64,000 nucleotides of DNA from Fluviirhizobium alvei (GCF_030551875.1 NZ_JAUOZU010000014.1:62001-126000); one strand, 5' to 3'; shown: positions 1-9,727, counted from the stretch's first letter. Notes: generated by a model not told the origin, from the letters alone. Numbers and translations are program-made.

Positions 1-480
1 CTTGAGGTTCCAGCCGGCGCAGATGCCGGAGACGCCGGCGCCGATGACGAGCACCTTGAGACCAGCCGGCATCGGAACTTCCGGGGTCTTGCGATGGGCC
101 GTCAGCCCCATATCTTCGGCGATGATCTCGCCGTAATTCTCCGGCACCGGTTCCGCCATCGAAACGGAGAGCATGCGCGCCAGCTGGGCCGAGTCAGGCG
201 CGGGAATCGCAACCGGACGGCCCTGTTTCCAGGCGAGGATCGCCTCTTCGGCGGCCGAACGAACCTCGTCCTGGATGTTTTCGGGCAGTCCGCCATCGTC
301 ATTGTCATCCAGTCCCTTGCCACGCGCCGGGCAATAGGGCGGCTCGAGCCAGCGACTTTCCCCGGTCATCTGATAGAGCACGCTGAGCAGGGAGGGAATG
401 TTGGCGAGCCTGATCCCCTCACGCAGGAGCGCTGCGTCATCGTCGGTCGGAAGCTTCCTCGCTCCGGTTGCTGCGGTCAT
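1..480 (-). CDS. Baeyer-Villiger monooxygenase, 4-hydroxyacetophenone type (N-terminal part, cut by window edge)
   Basis: The 160 visible residues are the start of a flavin monooxygenase. Residues 1-140 form a helical N-terminal extension, followed by the FAD-binding Rossmann start LKVLVIGAGVSGICAGWNLK (GxGxxG). An extra domain of about 140-150 residues before the FAD fold is known from 4-hydroxyacetophenone monooxygenase, which inserts oxygen next to a ketone to make an ester. The ATG at 480 has a strong GGAGGAAA ribosome site seven bases upstream. The gene is transcribed away from an esterase, SDR and thiolase, which fits ketone catabolism. The substrate cannot be told from this fragment; the NADPH domain and the FxGxxxHxxxW fingerprint lie outside the window. 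Confidence 0.82.
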   Translation of the reverse strand, partial: MTAATGARKLPTDDDAALLREGIRLANIPSLLSVLYQMTGESRWLEPPYCPARGKGLDDNDDGGLPENIQDEVRSAAEEAILAWKQGRPVAIPAPDSAQLARMLSVSMAEPVPENYGEIIAEDMGLTAHRKTPEVPMPAGLKVLVIGAGVSGICAGWNLK

Positions 481-623
481 CAATTTTCCTCCTCCACGCC
501 TTGCCGATTGACGAAATGCAAACAGCTGGCTAAAAACAAGTCAAGCACCTCAAGCAAATGACTTAGCAGCGAGACGCGCTTCTTGCAACCCGCTTTTAAC
601 AAAGGGCAAGTCAGCTACATTGC
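481..623. promoter_or_regulatory. Divergent intergenic region between monooxygenase and esterase operons
   Basis: These 143 bases separate two genes read outward, so both promoters should lie here. The stretch is less GC-rich than its neighbours (around 510-560, with AAAAACAAGTCAAGCACC). I see no convincing -24/-12 element and no clear palindrome. Confidence 0.4.
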
Positions 624-1937
624 TTGGGGAAGGCGGGCGGACCCAACCGGTTTACCCGCAAGGCTCGAAAGGGAGGATCGAACCTGACACAGAACGCGCA
701 AGAATGGCGTCGGACCATAGAGGTAGCCGGCGACGGTCAGCCGTCTGAACAGGAAGCGAGGCTTGTTGTCAGCGGCACGGTGGCGCCCGGCTATGAAGCG
801 ATCGCCGAGACGTTTGCCGACAATTTCGCGTGCCGCAATGAGCGTGGCGCCTCGCTCCATATCCGGCATCGCGGCCAGACGATCGTCGATCTTCACGGAG
901 GATGGGCGGATGCTGGCCGGCCATGGACCGAGGAAACGGTCGGCATCATCTTTTCGGCGACAAAGGCGGCCACCGCGCTCTGCATCCATCTCCTCCATGC
1001 CCGCGGCAAGCTCGATCTCGATGGACGGGTCGCGGATCACTGGCCGAATTATGGCGTGCATGGCAAGGAAGCAACCACGATCCGGATGGTGCTCGACCAT
1101 TCGGCGGGCGTTCCTGCCATTCGGGCGCCGCTGCCGGCCCATGCCCTGACCGATCATGATCTGATGGCCGCAGCCATCGCGGCAGAGACGCCGTTCTTTT
1201 CACCCGGCAGCCGCACCGCCTATCATCCGGTCACCGGCGGATACATTCTAGCCGAACTTGTCCGGCGGATCGACGGCCGCAGCCTCGGCCGGTTCTTTGC
1301 CGAGGAAATCGCTGGCCCGCTCGGCATCGATTTCTGGATCGGCTTGCCCGAGGCGATCGAGCCAAGGGTGGCCCCGATCGAACATTTCCGACCGATGAGG
1401 GGTGGGGCGCCAACCGCTTTCGGAACCGCCGTCCGCGAAACCGGCTCCCTGCAAAACCTGTTCTTCTTCAATCACGGCGACTGGATGGCATCCGGCGTCA
1501 ATACAAGGGCGGGCAGAGCAGCCGAAATCGGTGCCGCCTCTGGCATCACCAATGCACGCGGTCTCGCCGGGCTCTATGATGCCATGCGGCCGGACGGTTC
1601 GCTTGGCCTTGGCGAGCGACAGATTACCGGTTTTTCGCAGGCGACATCGGCGACCCATTGCGATGGCATGTTGTTGCAACCCACCCGCTTTGGTCCCGGC
1701 TTCATGCTTTCGATGGACAACGACGGCACACCGCCAAGGGGCGACAGTTTCAGGATCGGACCACAAGCATTCGGGCACGTTGGCGCCGGCGGCTCGTTCG
1801 GCTTCCGGGATCCTGACCTCGACCTGTCAATGGCCTATACAATGAACCGAATGGGGCCTGGCTTCCTGGTCAATCCGCGCGGCCAAACGCTGATCGACGC
1901 CACCTACGCCTGTCTCAACCAGAATTTTCGACGTTAA
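624..1937 (+). CDS. Beta-lactamase-fold serine esterase (class C / family VIII type)
   Basis: A serine hydrolase of the penicillin-binding-protein/class C beta-lactamase fold. The SxxK nucleophile motif is SATK (residues 111-114 counted from the TTG at 624), in the setting IIFSATKAATAL. A tyrosine-containing stretch AYHPVTGGY follows about 100 residues later, and there is a C-terminal GHVGAGGSFGF segment matching the H/KxG motif. Family members of this length are usually esterases or lactone hydrolases rather than antibiotic resistance enzymes. The start is uncertain: there is no in-frame ATG, the TTG at 624 lacks a ribosome site, a CTG at 684 sits seven bases after GGGAGG, and a GTG at 780 agrees best with the length of relatives. 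Next to a Baeyer-Villiger monooxygenase, it probably hydrolyses the ester product. Confidence 0.78.
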   Translation: MGKAGGPNRFTRKARKGGSNLTQNAQEWRRTIEVAGDGQPSEQEARLVVSGTVAPGYEAIAETFADNFACRNERGASLHIRHRGQTIVDLHGGWADAGRPWTEETVGIIFSATKAATALCIHLLHARGKLDLDGRVADHWPNYGVHGKEATTIRMVLDHSAGVPAIRAPLPAHALTDHDLMAAAIAAETPFFSPGSRTAYHPVTGGYILAELVRRIDGRSLGRFFAEEIAGPLGIDFWIGLPEAIEPRVAPIEHFRPMRGGAPTAFGTAVRETGSLQNLFFFNHGDWMASGVNTRAGRAAEIGAASGITNARGLAGLYDAMRPDGSLGLGERQITGFSQATSATHCDGMLLQPTRFGPGFMLSMDNDGTPPRGDSFRIGPQAFGHVGAGGSFGFRDPDLDLSMAYTMNRMGPGFLVNPRGQTLIDATYACLNQNFRR

Positions 1938-1949
1938 TCCGGAGCTCCA

Positions 1950-2699
1950 ATGAATATTCAAGGCAAAAGCATCATCGTCACCGGCGCCGGGTCAGGCCTC
2001 GGCGCCGCCACCGCCCAATGGCTGATCGACCATGGCGCGCAGATTACCATCGCCGATCTCAAGGCACCGGAAACGATGCCGGCAGGGGCCATCTTCGCCC
2101 GGACCGACGTGACCTCGCCGGAGGATGCGGCGGGTGCAATATCGGCGGCGAAATCCAGCTTCGGAGCCGTGCACGGGCTCGTCAATTGCGCCGGCATCGC
2201 ACCTTCGGAGCGGATTGTTGGCCGCTCCGGTGCCCATGATCTTCAGAATTTTGCCCGCACCATCAACATCAATCTCATCGGTAGCTTCAACATGCTCAGG
2301 CTTGCAGCCGAAGCGATGCAGGCCAACGATGCGGATGAGAACGGTGAACGCGGTGTGATCGTCAACACGGCCTCCGTTGCGGCTTTCGATGGCCAGATCG
2401 GTCAGGCCGGTTACGCAGCCTCCAAGGGCGGCATCGCATCGCTGACACTGCCAGCCGCCCGCGAACTGGCACGCGCGGGCATTCGCGTGCTGGCAATCGC
2501 ACCCGGTATCTTCGAAACGCCGATGATGGCGGCGATGCCGCAGGCCGTTCAGGATAGTCTCGGCGCGACGGTGCCCTTCCCGGCCCGGCTCGGACGACCA
2601 AACGAATATGCAGCCCTTGTCGGCCACATCTTTTCCAATCCCTATCTCAATGGCGAGGTGATCCGCCTCGACGGCGCCCTGCGCATGGCGGCCAAGTAA
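1950..2699 (+). CDS. Short-chain dehydrogenase, type 2 3-hydroxyacyl-CoA dehydrogenase-like
   Basis: A 249-residue classical SDR. The NAD site is [12 protein letters not shown] near residue 11. A D-V motif (TDVTS) follows, then NCAG, a catalytic serine in [11 protein letters not shown], and the YAASKGG tyrosine-lysine pair. The pattern around [24 protein letters not shown] and the C-terminal [15 protein letters not shown] resemble 17-beta-HSD10/short-chain 3-hydroxyacyl-CoA dehydrogenases. The gene begins 12 bases after the esterase stop and ends 9 bases before the thiolase start, so the three are one operon. Its likely job is oxidation of a 3-hydroxyacyl-CoA just before thiolytic cleavage. 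The exact substrate is inferred. Confidence 0.83.
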   Translation: MNIQGKSIIVTGAGSGLGAATAQWLIDHGAQITIADLKAPETMPAGAIFARTDVTSPEDAAGAISAAKSSFGAVHGLVNCAGIAPSERIVGRSGAHDLQNFARTININLIGSFNMLRLAAEAMQANDADENGERGVIVNTASVAAFDGQIGQAGYAASKGGIASLTLPAARELARAGIRVLAIAPGIFETPMMAAMPQAVQDSLGATVPFPARLGRPNEYAALVGHIFSNPYLNGEVIRLDGALRMAAK

Positions 2700-2708
2700 G
2701 GAAAAACC

Positions 2709-3890
2709 ATGACCCAGTCTCTCGATCCGATCGTTATCGTCTCGGCGGTCCGCACCCCCATGGGTGGGCTGCAGGGCGCCTTTGCCGATCTCACCGCCTC
2801 CACCCTTGGTGCGGCAGCCATTCGCGCCGCCGTCAACCGGGCCGGCCTTGCCCCCGAGACGATAGAAGAAGTGGTGATGGGCTGCGTTCTGCCCGCCGGA
2901 CAAGGCCAGGCGCCCGCCCGACAGGCACTGATCGCCGCTGGTCTGCCACTCGCCGCCGGTGCCACCACCATCAACAAGATGTGCGGCTCCGGCATGAAGG
3001 CCGTGATGTTCGCCCATGACATGATCCGCGCCGGCTCGGTCGAAATCGCCGTTGCCGGTGGCATGGAATCGATGACCGGCGCGCCCTACCTGCTGCCCAA
3101 GGCCCGGTCCGGCTACCGGATGGGCCATGGCCAGGTGATCGATCACATGTTCCTCGATGGGCTCGAAGACGCTTACGATCGCGGCCGCCTGATGGGAACC
3201 TTCGCCGAAGATTGCGCCGCCGAAATGGGCTTCAGCCGCGAAAGCCAGGATGCCTTTGCGCTGTCGTCGCTGGAGCGCGCCCGCTCGGCCATCGCCGAAG
3301 GCCGGTTTGCCTCCGAAATCGTCGGCGTCGAAACCCGCAACGGGCTTGTCGATATCGACGAGCAGCCGGGTAAGGCCCGACCGGAGAAGATTCCCACTCT
3401 GAAGCCCGCCTTCCGCACCGGCGGCACGGTCACGGCCGCCAATTCCTCCTCGATCTCGGATGGCGCTGCGGCTTTGGTCCTGATGCGCGCCTCCGAAGCC
3501 GAACGTCGTGGCCTCAATCCCCTCGCCCGGATTCTCGGTCATTCCAGCCATGCGGCAGAGCCCGGCCGCTTCCCCACCGCCCCGATCGGCGCGATGGAAA
3601 AGCTCTACGCCAAAACCGGATTGGGCCGAGACGATTTCGACCTCTACGAAATCAATGAAGCCTTTGCCGTCGTCACCATGGCAACGATGAAGGTGCTGGG
3701 CCTCGATCATGAACGGGTCAACGTCAATGGCGGCGCCTGCGCGCTCGGCCATCCGATCGGAGCATCCGGCGCCCGTATTCTCGTGACGCTGTTGGCGGCG
3801 CTTAAAGCCCGGTCGTTCACACGCGGCATGGCCAGCATCTGCATCGGCGGCGGCGAAGCCACTGCCATCGCGGTGGAGCGCATCGGCTGA
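2709..3890 (+). CDS. Thiolase (acetyl-CoA C-acyltransferase)
   Basis: A 393-residue thiolase of normal length. The acyl-accepting cysteine is C92 in [13 protein letters not shown]. The second block NEAFAVV, the histidine in [18 protein letters not shown] and the C-terminal acid/base cysteine in [15 protein letters not shown] are all present, so the enzyme should be active. It cleaves a 3-oxoacyl-CoA with CoA, or condenses two acetyl-CoA in the reverse direction. It is the last gene of the esterase-SDR-thiolase operon and is followed by a strong terminator. A good AAGGAAAA ribosome site precedes the ATG. Degradative use is inferred from context; the same family also serves polyhydroxybutyrate synthesis. 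Confidence 0.9.
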   Translation: MTQSLDPIVIVSAVRTPMGGLQGAFADLTASTLGAAAIRAAVNRAGLAPETIEEVVMGCVLPAGQGQAPARQALIAAGLPLAAGATTINKMCGSGMKAVMFAHDMIRAGSVEIAVAGGMESMTGAPYLLPKARSGYRMGHGQVIDHMFLDGLEDAYDRGRLMGTFAEDCAAEMGFSRESQDAFALSSLERARSAIAEGRFASEIVGVETRNGLVDIDEQPGKARPEKIPTLKPAFRTGGTVTAANSSSISDGAAALVLMRASEAERRGLNPLARILGHSSHAAEPGRFPTAPIGAMEKLYAKTGLGRDDFDLYEINEAFAVVTMATMKVLGLDHERVNVNGGACALGHPIGASGARILVTLLAALKARSFTRGMASICIGGGEATAIAVERIG

Positions 3891-3897
3891 TCCTGTC

Positions 3898-3931
3898 AAG
3901 AAGGCCTGTTTTCCAGAAACAGGCCTTCTTT
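3898..3931 (+). terminator. Rho-independent terminator after the thiolase
   Basis: A perfect 14-bp stem (3898-3911 with 3917-3930, arm AAGAAGGCCTGTTT) with a 5-base loop starts eight bases after the thiolase stop. The descending arm ends in TTCTTT, which serves as a short T tract. Confidence 0.85.
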
Positions 3932-4135
3932 CACCGACAGAAAAAGCATGGAACAAATCTAGGCACCCTTGCGGCGACGTCATGTGTACAAGCTTTAGGC
4001 GAAAGCACACGCTTAAGGCGTCACCGTAAAGCGAAAGCGCGGAATGCCTGCATATAATCACACCAGATTGCCGAAAAATGCAGCTTTTCTCGTCGAAATT
4101 CCGGCATTTTAACCGATCTTTATGAAAGTCCTGAG

Positions 4136-4166
4136 TTCATGAGCTGTAATAGGAGATGCTCATGAA
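4136..4166 (+). promoter_or_regulatory. Inverted repeat that could mask the start codon of the next gene
   Basis: TTCATGAGC (4136-4144) and GCTCATGAA (4158-4166) are perfect 9-bp arms. The 13-base loop contains the ribosome site AGGAG (4151-4155), and the start ATG (4162-4164) lies inside the right arm. In the mRNA the start codon would be paired while the ribosome site stays in the loop. This suggests translational control or simply an operator; no known motif is recognised. Confidence 0.5.
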
Positions 4167-4770
4167 ACCACTTCTTTCGCTTTCCGCCGCCTTGGCATTT
4201 TCAACGCTCATGATGACTTCCGCCATGGCGGAACCGCCGAAGCCGGACGTCAAGGCACTGATAACCGAGGCTGTGATCAAGGACATTCAGGGGTTCCTGA
4301 AGAATGACATTGTGACAGTTGCGATCGATGCGCAGAACAAGCGCCTATCGAAACTGACCCAGGCCGAAATCGATGCTGCGGACAAACAATGGGTCGAAGA
4401 GCGTGAGGCAGACGACAAGCCTCTGATCGCCGCGACTTTGTCCAATCCGCTCTCGGTCTATCTCAACCGCATCCAGGGCCGGTCGCTCGGACTTTACGCC
4501 GAAATCTTCATCATGGACCAGAACGGTCTCAATGTAGGCCAGAGCTCGATTACCAAGGATTTCTGGCAGGGTGACGAAGACAAGTTCCAGAAGACCTTCC
4601 AGGTGAGCAAAGACGCGATCTTCATCGATGAGGCGGAATGGGACGACGAGGCAAAGATCTGGCGCGCGCAGGTCAATTTCACGCTGACAGATCCGAGTGG
4701 CGCGACCCCGATCGGCGCGGCGACCGTCGAGCTTAACCTCACCGAGCTTGCCAGACGCGCTTCTTCCTGA
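4162..4770 (+). CDS. Small periplasmic protein of unknown function, partner of the chemoreceptor
   Basis: A protein of about 202 residues with a clear Sec signal peptide: MKPLL, a hydrophobic core, then cleavage after AMA before EPPKPD. The start at 4162 is preferred over the ATG at 4156 because AGGAG lies six bases upstream. The mature part is soluble and acidic. It contains a stretch (LYAEIFIMDQNGLNVGQSSITKDFWQGDEDKFQKTF) typical of Cache/PAS-like extracellular sensor folds: a beta strand, an MDxxGxxV turn, then DFWQGDE. It ends 61 bases before a methyl-accepting chemotaxis protein whose own periplasmic domain is of another type. It may be a secreted ligand-binding helper for that receptor, but no function is known to me. 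Confidence 0.72.
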   Translation: MKPLLSLSAALAFSTLMMTSAMAEPPKPDVKALITEAVIKDIQGFLKNDIVTVAIDAQNKRLSKLTQAEIDAADKQWVEEREADDKPLIAATLSNPLSVYLNRIQGRSLGLYAEIFIMDQNGLNVGQSSITKDFWQGDEDKFQKTFQVSKDAIFIDEAEWDDEAKIWRAQVNFTLTDPSGATPIGAATVELNLTELARRASS

Positions 4771-4831
4771 GCTGACGGGATGGGGTCAAAGTCCCCGTTT
4801 CGCGTGAACAACCCAACATTCGGACAGATCC

Positions 4832-6769
4832 ATGCTCAAGAACATCTCCGTCAGCGTTAAGGGCTTCGCCGCCTTCGGCATTCTGGCACTGCTCGCCATC
4901 GGCTCGAATTCGCTGGTCTACCTGCAGGCGCTCAACGCCGAGCAAGCCGTGGACAACAATCTTCTGGTCAACAGCATCGTCGACAAGAGCGGCGAACTTG
5001 CCGATGTCGTGACCGGCGCCAATCTTGCGGCCAAGAACTTCCTTCTGACCGGCGACCGCGATTACGTGAAAGCCTATGAAGAAACCGCGGCCCGTTTCGA
5101 CACCGAGGCCGATGCGCTTTCCAAGATGCTCGCCGACAACCTGTCGGATCAGAGTGCCACATTCTCTGAAGCCCGCGGCGCCATCGACGAATGGCGCAAG
5201 GGCGTCATCGCCCGTCAGTTCCTCGCCATGCGCGATCCTTCGACCGTCGAACTCGCCCGCGCTCTTGAACTGACAGGCGAAGGCAAGCAGAAGCTCGATA
5301 CGTTCGCGGCCAAGCTCGGCGAGGTCAAGGCAGCGCTCAACAGCCGAGCCACGGCTGCATCCGAGACCCAGGCATCCGCACTCACGAGCATGGAAACAAT
5401 CAACCTGATCGCGGCGCTTGCGGCGGTTCTGGCCGCAACGCTGATGGGCATTCTCAATTTCAGCCTCGTGTCGCGTCCCCTCGGCAAGATCTCCGACATC
5501 CTTTCGCGACTGGCTGCCGGTGACACCAACGTTCCCCATCTTGAACTCGGCAAGGACGAGATTGGCCGCATGGCCGAAACCGTCAAGGTGTTCCGCGAAG
5601 CGGCTATCGCCAACAAGCGTCTCGAAAGCGAGGCCGAGGAAAACCGCCGGAAGGCCGAGGCCGATCGCATCGCGGCCCAGGAACGGGCCGAACAGGAGGC
5701 CGGAGAGCGCCTGCGAGCTGCGACATCGGGGCTCGCCGCCGGCCTCAAGCGTCTGGCCTCGGGCGATCTGTCCTTCCAGCTCACCGAGCCCTTCTCTCCC
5801 GAGTTCGAAGCGCTGCGCAACGACTTCAATCTCTCTGTCGAGCAGCTGAACACCACTCTGTCGAACGTCATCAGCAGTATCTCCAACATCGAGAACGGTT
5901 CGCAGGAAATCGCAACCAGCGCCAACGACCTGTCGCGTCGCACCGAGCAGCAGGCGGCAGCGCTCGAGGAAACTGCAGCAGCCGTTGAGGAAATCACGTC
6001 CAACGTGGCGAACTCGACCAAGCGGACCGAAGAAGCCCGAGGCGTTGCCTCGCGCGCCAATACGGCGGCCAACCAGTCTTCGGAAGTGGTCAGCCATGCC
6101 GAAGAAGCGATGCGCCGGATCGAGACGAGCTCGCAGCAGATCTCCAACATCATCGGCGTGATCGACGAGATCGCCTTCCAGACCAACCTGCTGGCGTTGA
6201 ATGCCGGCGTTGAAGCGGCGCGCGCCGGTGAAGCCGGCAAGGGCTTTGCAGTCGTTGCTCAGGAAGTGCGTGAACTCGCCCAGCGTTCGGCCAATGCCGC
6301 CAAGGAAATCAAGGCCTTGATCCAGAACTCGTCGACGGAAGTGGCAGGCGGTGTCGATCTCGTTCGCAAGGCCAGCGACGCGCTGCGCACCATCGGCAGC
6401 TATATTTCCGAGATGAATGTCCATATGGATGCCATCGCCGTCTCCGCCAAGGAACAGGCCACCGGCCTTTCCGAGGTCAACCACGCCGTCAACTCCATGG
6501 ACCAGACCACGCAGCAGAATGCGGCCATGGTCGAGGAATCCACCGCAGCTTCGGCAACGCTCGCCAGCGAAGCGCAGCACCTCAAGGAACTGGTCAACCA
6601 GTTCAAGCTCGACCAGCGGGCGGCGATGCAGCCAGCCGAAACGCTGCGCCAGGTCGCCCGCACCATGGCCCGGCCGAGCCACGCCCCGGCAGCAAAGACG
6701 CATTCAGCCCAACCTGCCCGCCGGGTCGCGAACGGCACCAGCGCATCCCAGAGCTGGGAAGAGTTCTAA
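4832..6769 (+). CDS. Methyl-accepting chemotaxis protein
   Basis: A 645-residue transmembrane chemoreceptor. TM1 is at about residues 11-31. A helical periplasmic domain runs to about 185, and TM2 lies around 190-212. A HAMP domain starting at [11 protein letters not shown] and a second HAMP-like segment near 290-340 come next. A long cytoplasmic coiled coil carries the conserved tip [16 protein letters not shown] at about 444-460. The extreme C-terminus is SWEEF, matching the xWxxF tether that recruits CheR and CheB, so the receptor should adapt by methylation. It is probably co-transcribed with the small periplasmic protein upstream. The signal sensed is unknown. Its position next to the hydrogenase locus may be coincidental. 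Confidence 0.93.
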   Translation: MLKNISVSVKGFAAFGILALLAIGSNSLVYLQALNAEQAVDNNLLVNSIVDKSGELADVVTGANLAAKNFLLTGDRDYVKAYEETAARFDTEADALSKMLADNLSDQSATFSEARGAIDEWRKGVIARQFLAMRDPSTVELARALELTGEGKQKLDTFAAKLGEVKAALNSRATAASETQASALTSMETINLIAALAAVLAATLMGILNFSLVSRPLGKISDILSRLAAGDTNVPHLELGKDEIGRMAETVKVFREAAIANKRLESEAEENRRKAEADRIAAQERAEQEAGERLRAATSGLAAGLKRLASGDLSFQLTEPFSPEFEALRNDFNLSVEQLNTTLSNVISSISNIENGSQEIATSANDLSRRTEQQAAALEETAAAVEEITSNVANSTKRTEEARGVASRANTAANQSSEVVSHAEEAMRRIETSSQQISNIIGVIDEIAFQTNLLALNAGVEAARAGEAGKGFAVVAQEVRELAQRSANAAKEIKALIQNSSTEVAGGVDLVRKASDALRTIGSYISEMNVHMDAIAVSAKEQATGLSEVNHAVNSMDQTTQQNAAMVEESTAASATLASEAQHLKELVNQFKLDQRAAMQPAETLRQVARTMARPSHAPAAKTHSAQPARRVANGTSASQSWEEF

Positions 6770-6824
6770 GACAGGTCCGGGAGGCAGCACGCATCGGCGC
6801 GGCGCTCTTTCGATCAAAACCGCG

Positions 6825-6858
6825 AACGGGCCATCCATCGGGTGGCCCGTTCTCTTTT
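6825..6858 (+). terminator. Terminator between the chemoreceptor and hupT (convergent genes)
   Basis: AACGGGCCATCC (6825-6836) pairs with GGGTGGCCCGTT (6840-6851) around a 3-base loop, with one G-U pair, followed by CTCTTTT. It lies between two convergent genes and may stop transcription from both sides. Confidence 0.8.
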
Positions 6859-6912
6859 CAGGCGCGCCTCGCGACAGGAGATCGCCATTCCGAGATTTTC
6901 AAAGAGGTCGGA

Positions 6913-8292
6913 TCAGACAGCGGAAGGAGACGCCGGCAGCAGAACCTGAAACTCCGCCCCTCCGCCGGCACGATTGCGAACGCTGATCTCTCCATCATAA
7001 TCCTGTATGATGGTGAAGGTGATCCAGAGACCGAGCCCGGTACCCTCGCCGACCGGCTTGGTGGTGAAGAAGGGTTCGAAGATCTTGCTGCGCTCTTCGT
7101 CCGAAATACCCGGCCCATTGTCCGAGACCAGCAATTCCACCATCGCCCCGGTCGATTTGGCGCGCAGATGCACCCGCCCGTCGGTCCGGTCGGCAACGGC
7201 AAAAAGCGCATTGTCGATCAGATTGACCACCACCTGGTGAATGCGTCCCTCATGAGCCTCGACGAAAAGGCCGGGCTCGCTGTCGATCGTCACCTCAGCT
7301 CGCGAATTCTTGGCGCGGATGGCGAGCTGGACCGAATTTCGCAGCACACGATCGAGATCGACCGTATGGCGCTCGCCGCTCTCACTGAAGGAGAGCCGGC
7401 GCAGGTTCTTGACGATATCGCTGACCCTGTCCGCCCCCTCGATCGTTCCTTCGAGAAGCGGCGCAATATCGGCGAGAATGGCATCGATCTTCAGCCGCTT
7501 GCGCTGTTCGGCGATCGCGTCGTCACCCGCACCCGCATGAACCGAATTCAGGTAGGTGACCAGATTCTTGCGGTAGCGATCGAGCGTATAGATGTTGGCA
7601 TAAACGAAGGAAATCGGGTTGTTGAGTTCGTGGGCGACGCCGGCGACGAGCCGGCCAAGGCTTGCCATCTTTTCCTGCTCGATCAGGCGCCGCTGGGCCT
7701 GCTGCAGTTCGAGATGGGCCTGGTGGAGATCCTGATAGGCCTGCCGCAATTCGCTGATCGGCCGGCCGGTGAGCACGGCCCCCGACCGGCGGCGGCGGCC
7801 ATCGAACAGGGCTGCACAGCGCATGGCGAGGCATTCTTCGCGCGCTTGCGCCGTCCTGAAATGCAGATCGCCCTCGAGCACCCTGCCCTGCTGGCCGGCA
7901 CTCATCAGCCGTTCGGCCTCCTTGCGGTCGGCCTCGATGACATAGTCGAAGATGCGGGTGCCGATGACCCTGGCCTCGTCCAGCCCCACCAGGCTGAGAA
8001 AGGCCGGATTGACCTTGCGGATGACGCCATCGCTGCCGCAGGCAATCAGAATGTCGGAAACAGAGGCTATGACGCTCGAAATGAAGGTCTGTGCCTCCTC
8101 GAGCTCGGCATTCTTGCGCTCGAGATCGGTCTCGTTGCGCAACAGTTCGGAATAGACCTCGTCCATGCGGTGGATCACATCCACCCACATGGATTCGCTC
8201 GAACCGTCGAGCGCGAACATGCCCGGCAGCGAGACCTTGCTGATCAGGTCCGCGCCGGCGCCTCGTTCGGTCTTGTCAGTCAGTTTCGTCAT
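6913..8292 (-). CDS. hupT: Hydrogen-responsive sensor histidine kinase HupT/HoxJ
   Basis: A 459-residue cytoplasmic kinase without membrane segments. A coiled stretch (about 45-70) leads into a PAS domain (about 70-185, with [16 protein letters not shown]). The phosphoacceptor helix holds the histidine of [12 protein letters not shown] near residue 220. The HATPase domain shows the N box [10 protein letters not shown]1 DNGPGIS, F box FEPFFTTKP and G2 GTGLGLW. In Rhodobacter capsulatus and Ralstonia this kinase is controlled by the regulatory hydrogenase HupUV/HoxBC and phosphorylates HupR/HoxA. HupR phosphorylation there corresponds to the less active, no-hydrogen state. Its start overlaps the hupR end by 17 bases, so it is the last gene of the hup-hyp operon. 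Confidence 0.92.
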   Translation of the reverse strand: MTKLTDKTERGAGADLISKVSLPGMFALDGSSESMWVDVIHRMDEVYSELLRNETDLERKNAELEEAQTFISSVIASVSDILIACGSDGVIRKVNPAFLSLVGLDEARVIGTRIFDYVIEADRKEAERLMSAGQQGRVLEGDLHFRTAQAREECLAMRCAALFDGRRRRSGAVLTGRPISELRQAYQDLHQAHLELQQAQRRLIEQEKMASLGRLVAGVAHELNNPISFVYANIYTLDRYRKNLVTYLNSVHAGAGDDAIAEQRKRLKIDAILADIAPLLEGTIEGADRVSDIVKNLRRLSFSESGERHTVDLDRVLRNSVQLAIRAKNSRAEVTIDSEPGLFVEAHEGRIHQVVVNLIDNALFAVADRTDGRVHLRAKSTGAMVELLVSDNGPGISDEERSKIFEPFFTTKPVGEGTGLGLWITFTIIQDYDGEISVRNRAGGGAEFQVLLPASPSAV

Positions 8293-9727
8293 CCCGATAG
8301 CGCCTCAGGTCATAGCGCTCGATCTTGCTCCGCAAACCGACGCGCGACAAGCCCAGTTCGTCGGCACTACGGCTGATATTGCCGTCATGACGCATCAGCG
8401 CCGCCTCGATGGCCGCCTTTTCCACCTCCGCCACGATATCCTTGAGCTGCCGTGCCTCCCCGGCCGGAACCACAGCAGCCGTCTCGCCATTGCGGATCGC
8501 CGGCGACAGAAGATCGGGCGCCAGCGGCGCATTGCCCTCCGAGAGCACCGTCATCCGCTGGATCTCGTTGTGCAGTTCGCGCACGTTACCCGGCCAGCCA
8601 TAGGCCGCCATCAGGTCGAGCGTGCGGGGATGAAAGCCACTGACCTGGCGGTTGAAGGACTGGTTGATCTGGGTGAGGATGCGGGCCGCGATCGCGGGAA
8701 TATCCTGCACCCGATCGCGCAGAGCCGGCATGTGGATCGGGAAGGCCGCCAGACGATAATAGAGATCGCGGCGGAAGCGGCCGGCGGCAACCTCGGCCAG
8801 AAGATCGCGGTTGGTGGCGGCAATGACGCGGACATTGACCTTGCGGGGCCGCTGCGCGCCCAGCGGACGGATCTCGCCTTCCTGCAGCACGCGCAGGAGT
8901 TTGACCTGAAAGGCCGGCGAGGTTTCGCCGATTTCGTCGAGAAAGATCGTGCCATTGTCGGCAAGCTCGAACAGGCCGATCCGGTCCTGGTAGGCGCCGG
9001 TATAGGCGCCCTTCTTGCAACCGAACAATTCGCTTTCGAGCAGATCATCGGGAAGCGCGCCGCAATTCTCGACGACGAAAGACTTTTCCGCCCGCGACGA
9101 TTCCTGATGGATCGCGCGCGCCAGAAGCTCCTTGCCGGTACCGGAGGCGCCAGTGACCAGGACCGACACATCGTAACGCGCCGCCCGACGGGCGAGCGAA
9201 ATCGCATCGACCAGCGGGCTGTCATTGCGATGGATGATGCGATCGAAACCGAAGGACTGGCTCTGGCTGCGACGGCGGTCGCTGATGACCTTCTGCAGCG
9301 CCTCGCTGGCCGGCTTCACCTCTATGCGCATATCGGTGACTTCATGCTGGAGCCGCCAGAGATTGGCACTCTCGCGAACGCAATCGATCAGCTTGTCGGG
9401 GCTCCAGGGCTTGGTGATATACTGGTAAATGCCCGCATTGTTGACGCCTTCGATTATATCGGCGGAATCGGTGTAGCCCGAAATGATGATGCGGATCGTA
9501 TCGGGCCAGAGTTCCCGTACCCGCTTGAGAAATTCGACGCCGGATTCGCCGGGCATGCGCTGATCGCAGAGAATGACCTGCACCATCTCGCCTTCGAGAA
9601 CTTCCTCGGCCTCGCGGGCATTGCGGGCACCGATGACCTCGAACTCGTCCGACAGGACGCGCTGGATCGCCTCGATCGAGCGGATTTCGTCATCGACAAC
9701 CAGAACGGTCGCGTGCGGATTGCTCAT
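8276..9727 (-). CDS. hupR: NtrC-family hydrogenase transcription activator HupR/HoxA
   Basis: A 483-residue response regulator. The receiver domain spans 1-125 with acid pocket D12/D13 and phospho-acceptor D55 in CDQRMPGE. The AAA+ domain has Walker A GASGTGKE (193-200), the sigma-54 contact loop GAYTGA (240-245; canonical GAFTGA) and Walker B IFLDEIGE (261-268). A Fis-type helix-turn-helix fills the last 45 residues ([21 protein letters not shown], split by a turn). The R. capsulatus homologue is known to work with sigma-70, but the near-canonical loop here and the two -24/-12 promoters in the locus argue for sigma-54. Its ATG overlaps the hypX stop as ATGA. It should activate hupSL transcription when H2 is sensed. 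Confidence 0.93.
   Translation of the reverse strand: MSNPHATVLVVDDEIRSIEAIQRVLSDEFEVIGARNAREAEEVLEGEMVQVILCDQRMPGESGVEFLKRVRELWPDTIRIIISGYTDSADIIEGVNNAGIYQYITKPWSPDKLIDCVRESANLWRLQHEVTDMRIEVKPASEALQKVISDRRRSQSQSFGFDRIIHRNDSPLVDAISLARRAARYDVSVLVTGASGTGKELLARAIHQESSRAEKSFVVENCGALPDDLLESELFGCKKGAYTGAYQDRIGLFELADNGTIFLDEIGETSPAFQVKLLRVLQEGEIRPLGAQRPRKVNVRVIAATNRDLLAEVAAGRFRRDLYYRLAAFPIHMPALRDRVQDIPAIAARILTQINQSFNRQVSGFHPRTLDLMAAYGWPGNVRELHNEIQRMTVLSEGNAPLAPDLLSPAIRNGETAAVVPAGEARQLKDIVAEVEKAAIEAALMRHDGNISRSADELGLSRVGLRSKIERYDLRRYRDDETD

Noticed and set aside
624-1937. Esterase as an antibiotic-resistance beta-lactamase
   Set aside because: No recognisable signal peptide, catabolic neighbours, and a motif pattern of family VIII esterases; resistance is not supported.
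1992-4061. Minus-strand open frame of 689 codons opposite the SDR and thiolase
   Set aside because: Antisense to two well-supported enzymes and crosses the terminator at 3898-3931.
4739-6703. Minus-strand open frame of 654 codons opposite the chemoreceptor
   Set aside because: Mirror of the chemoreceptor's heptad-like codons; no domain and no ribosome site.
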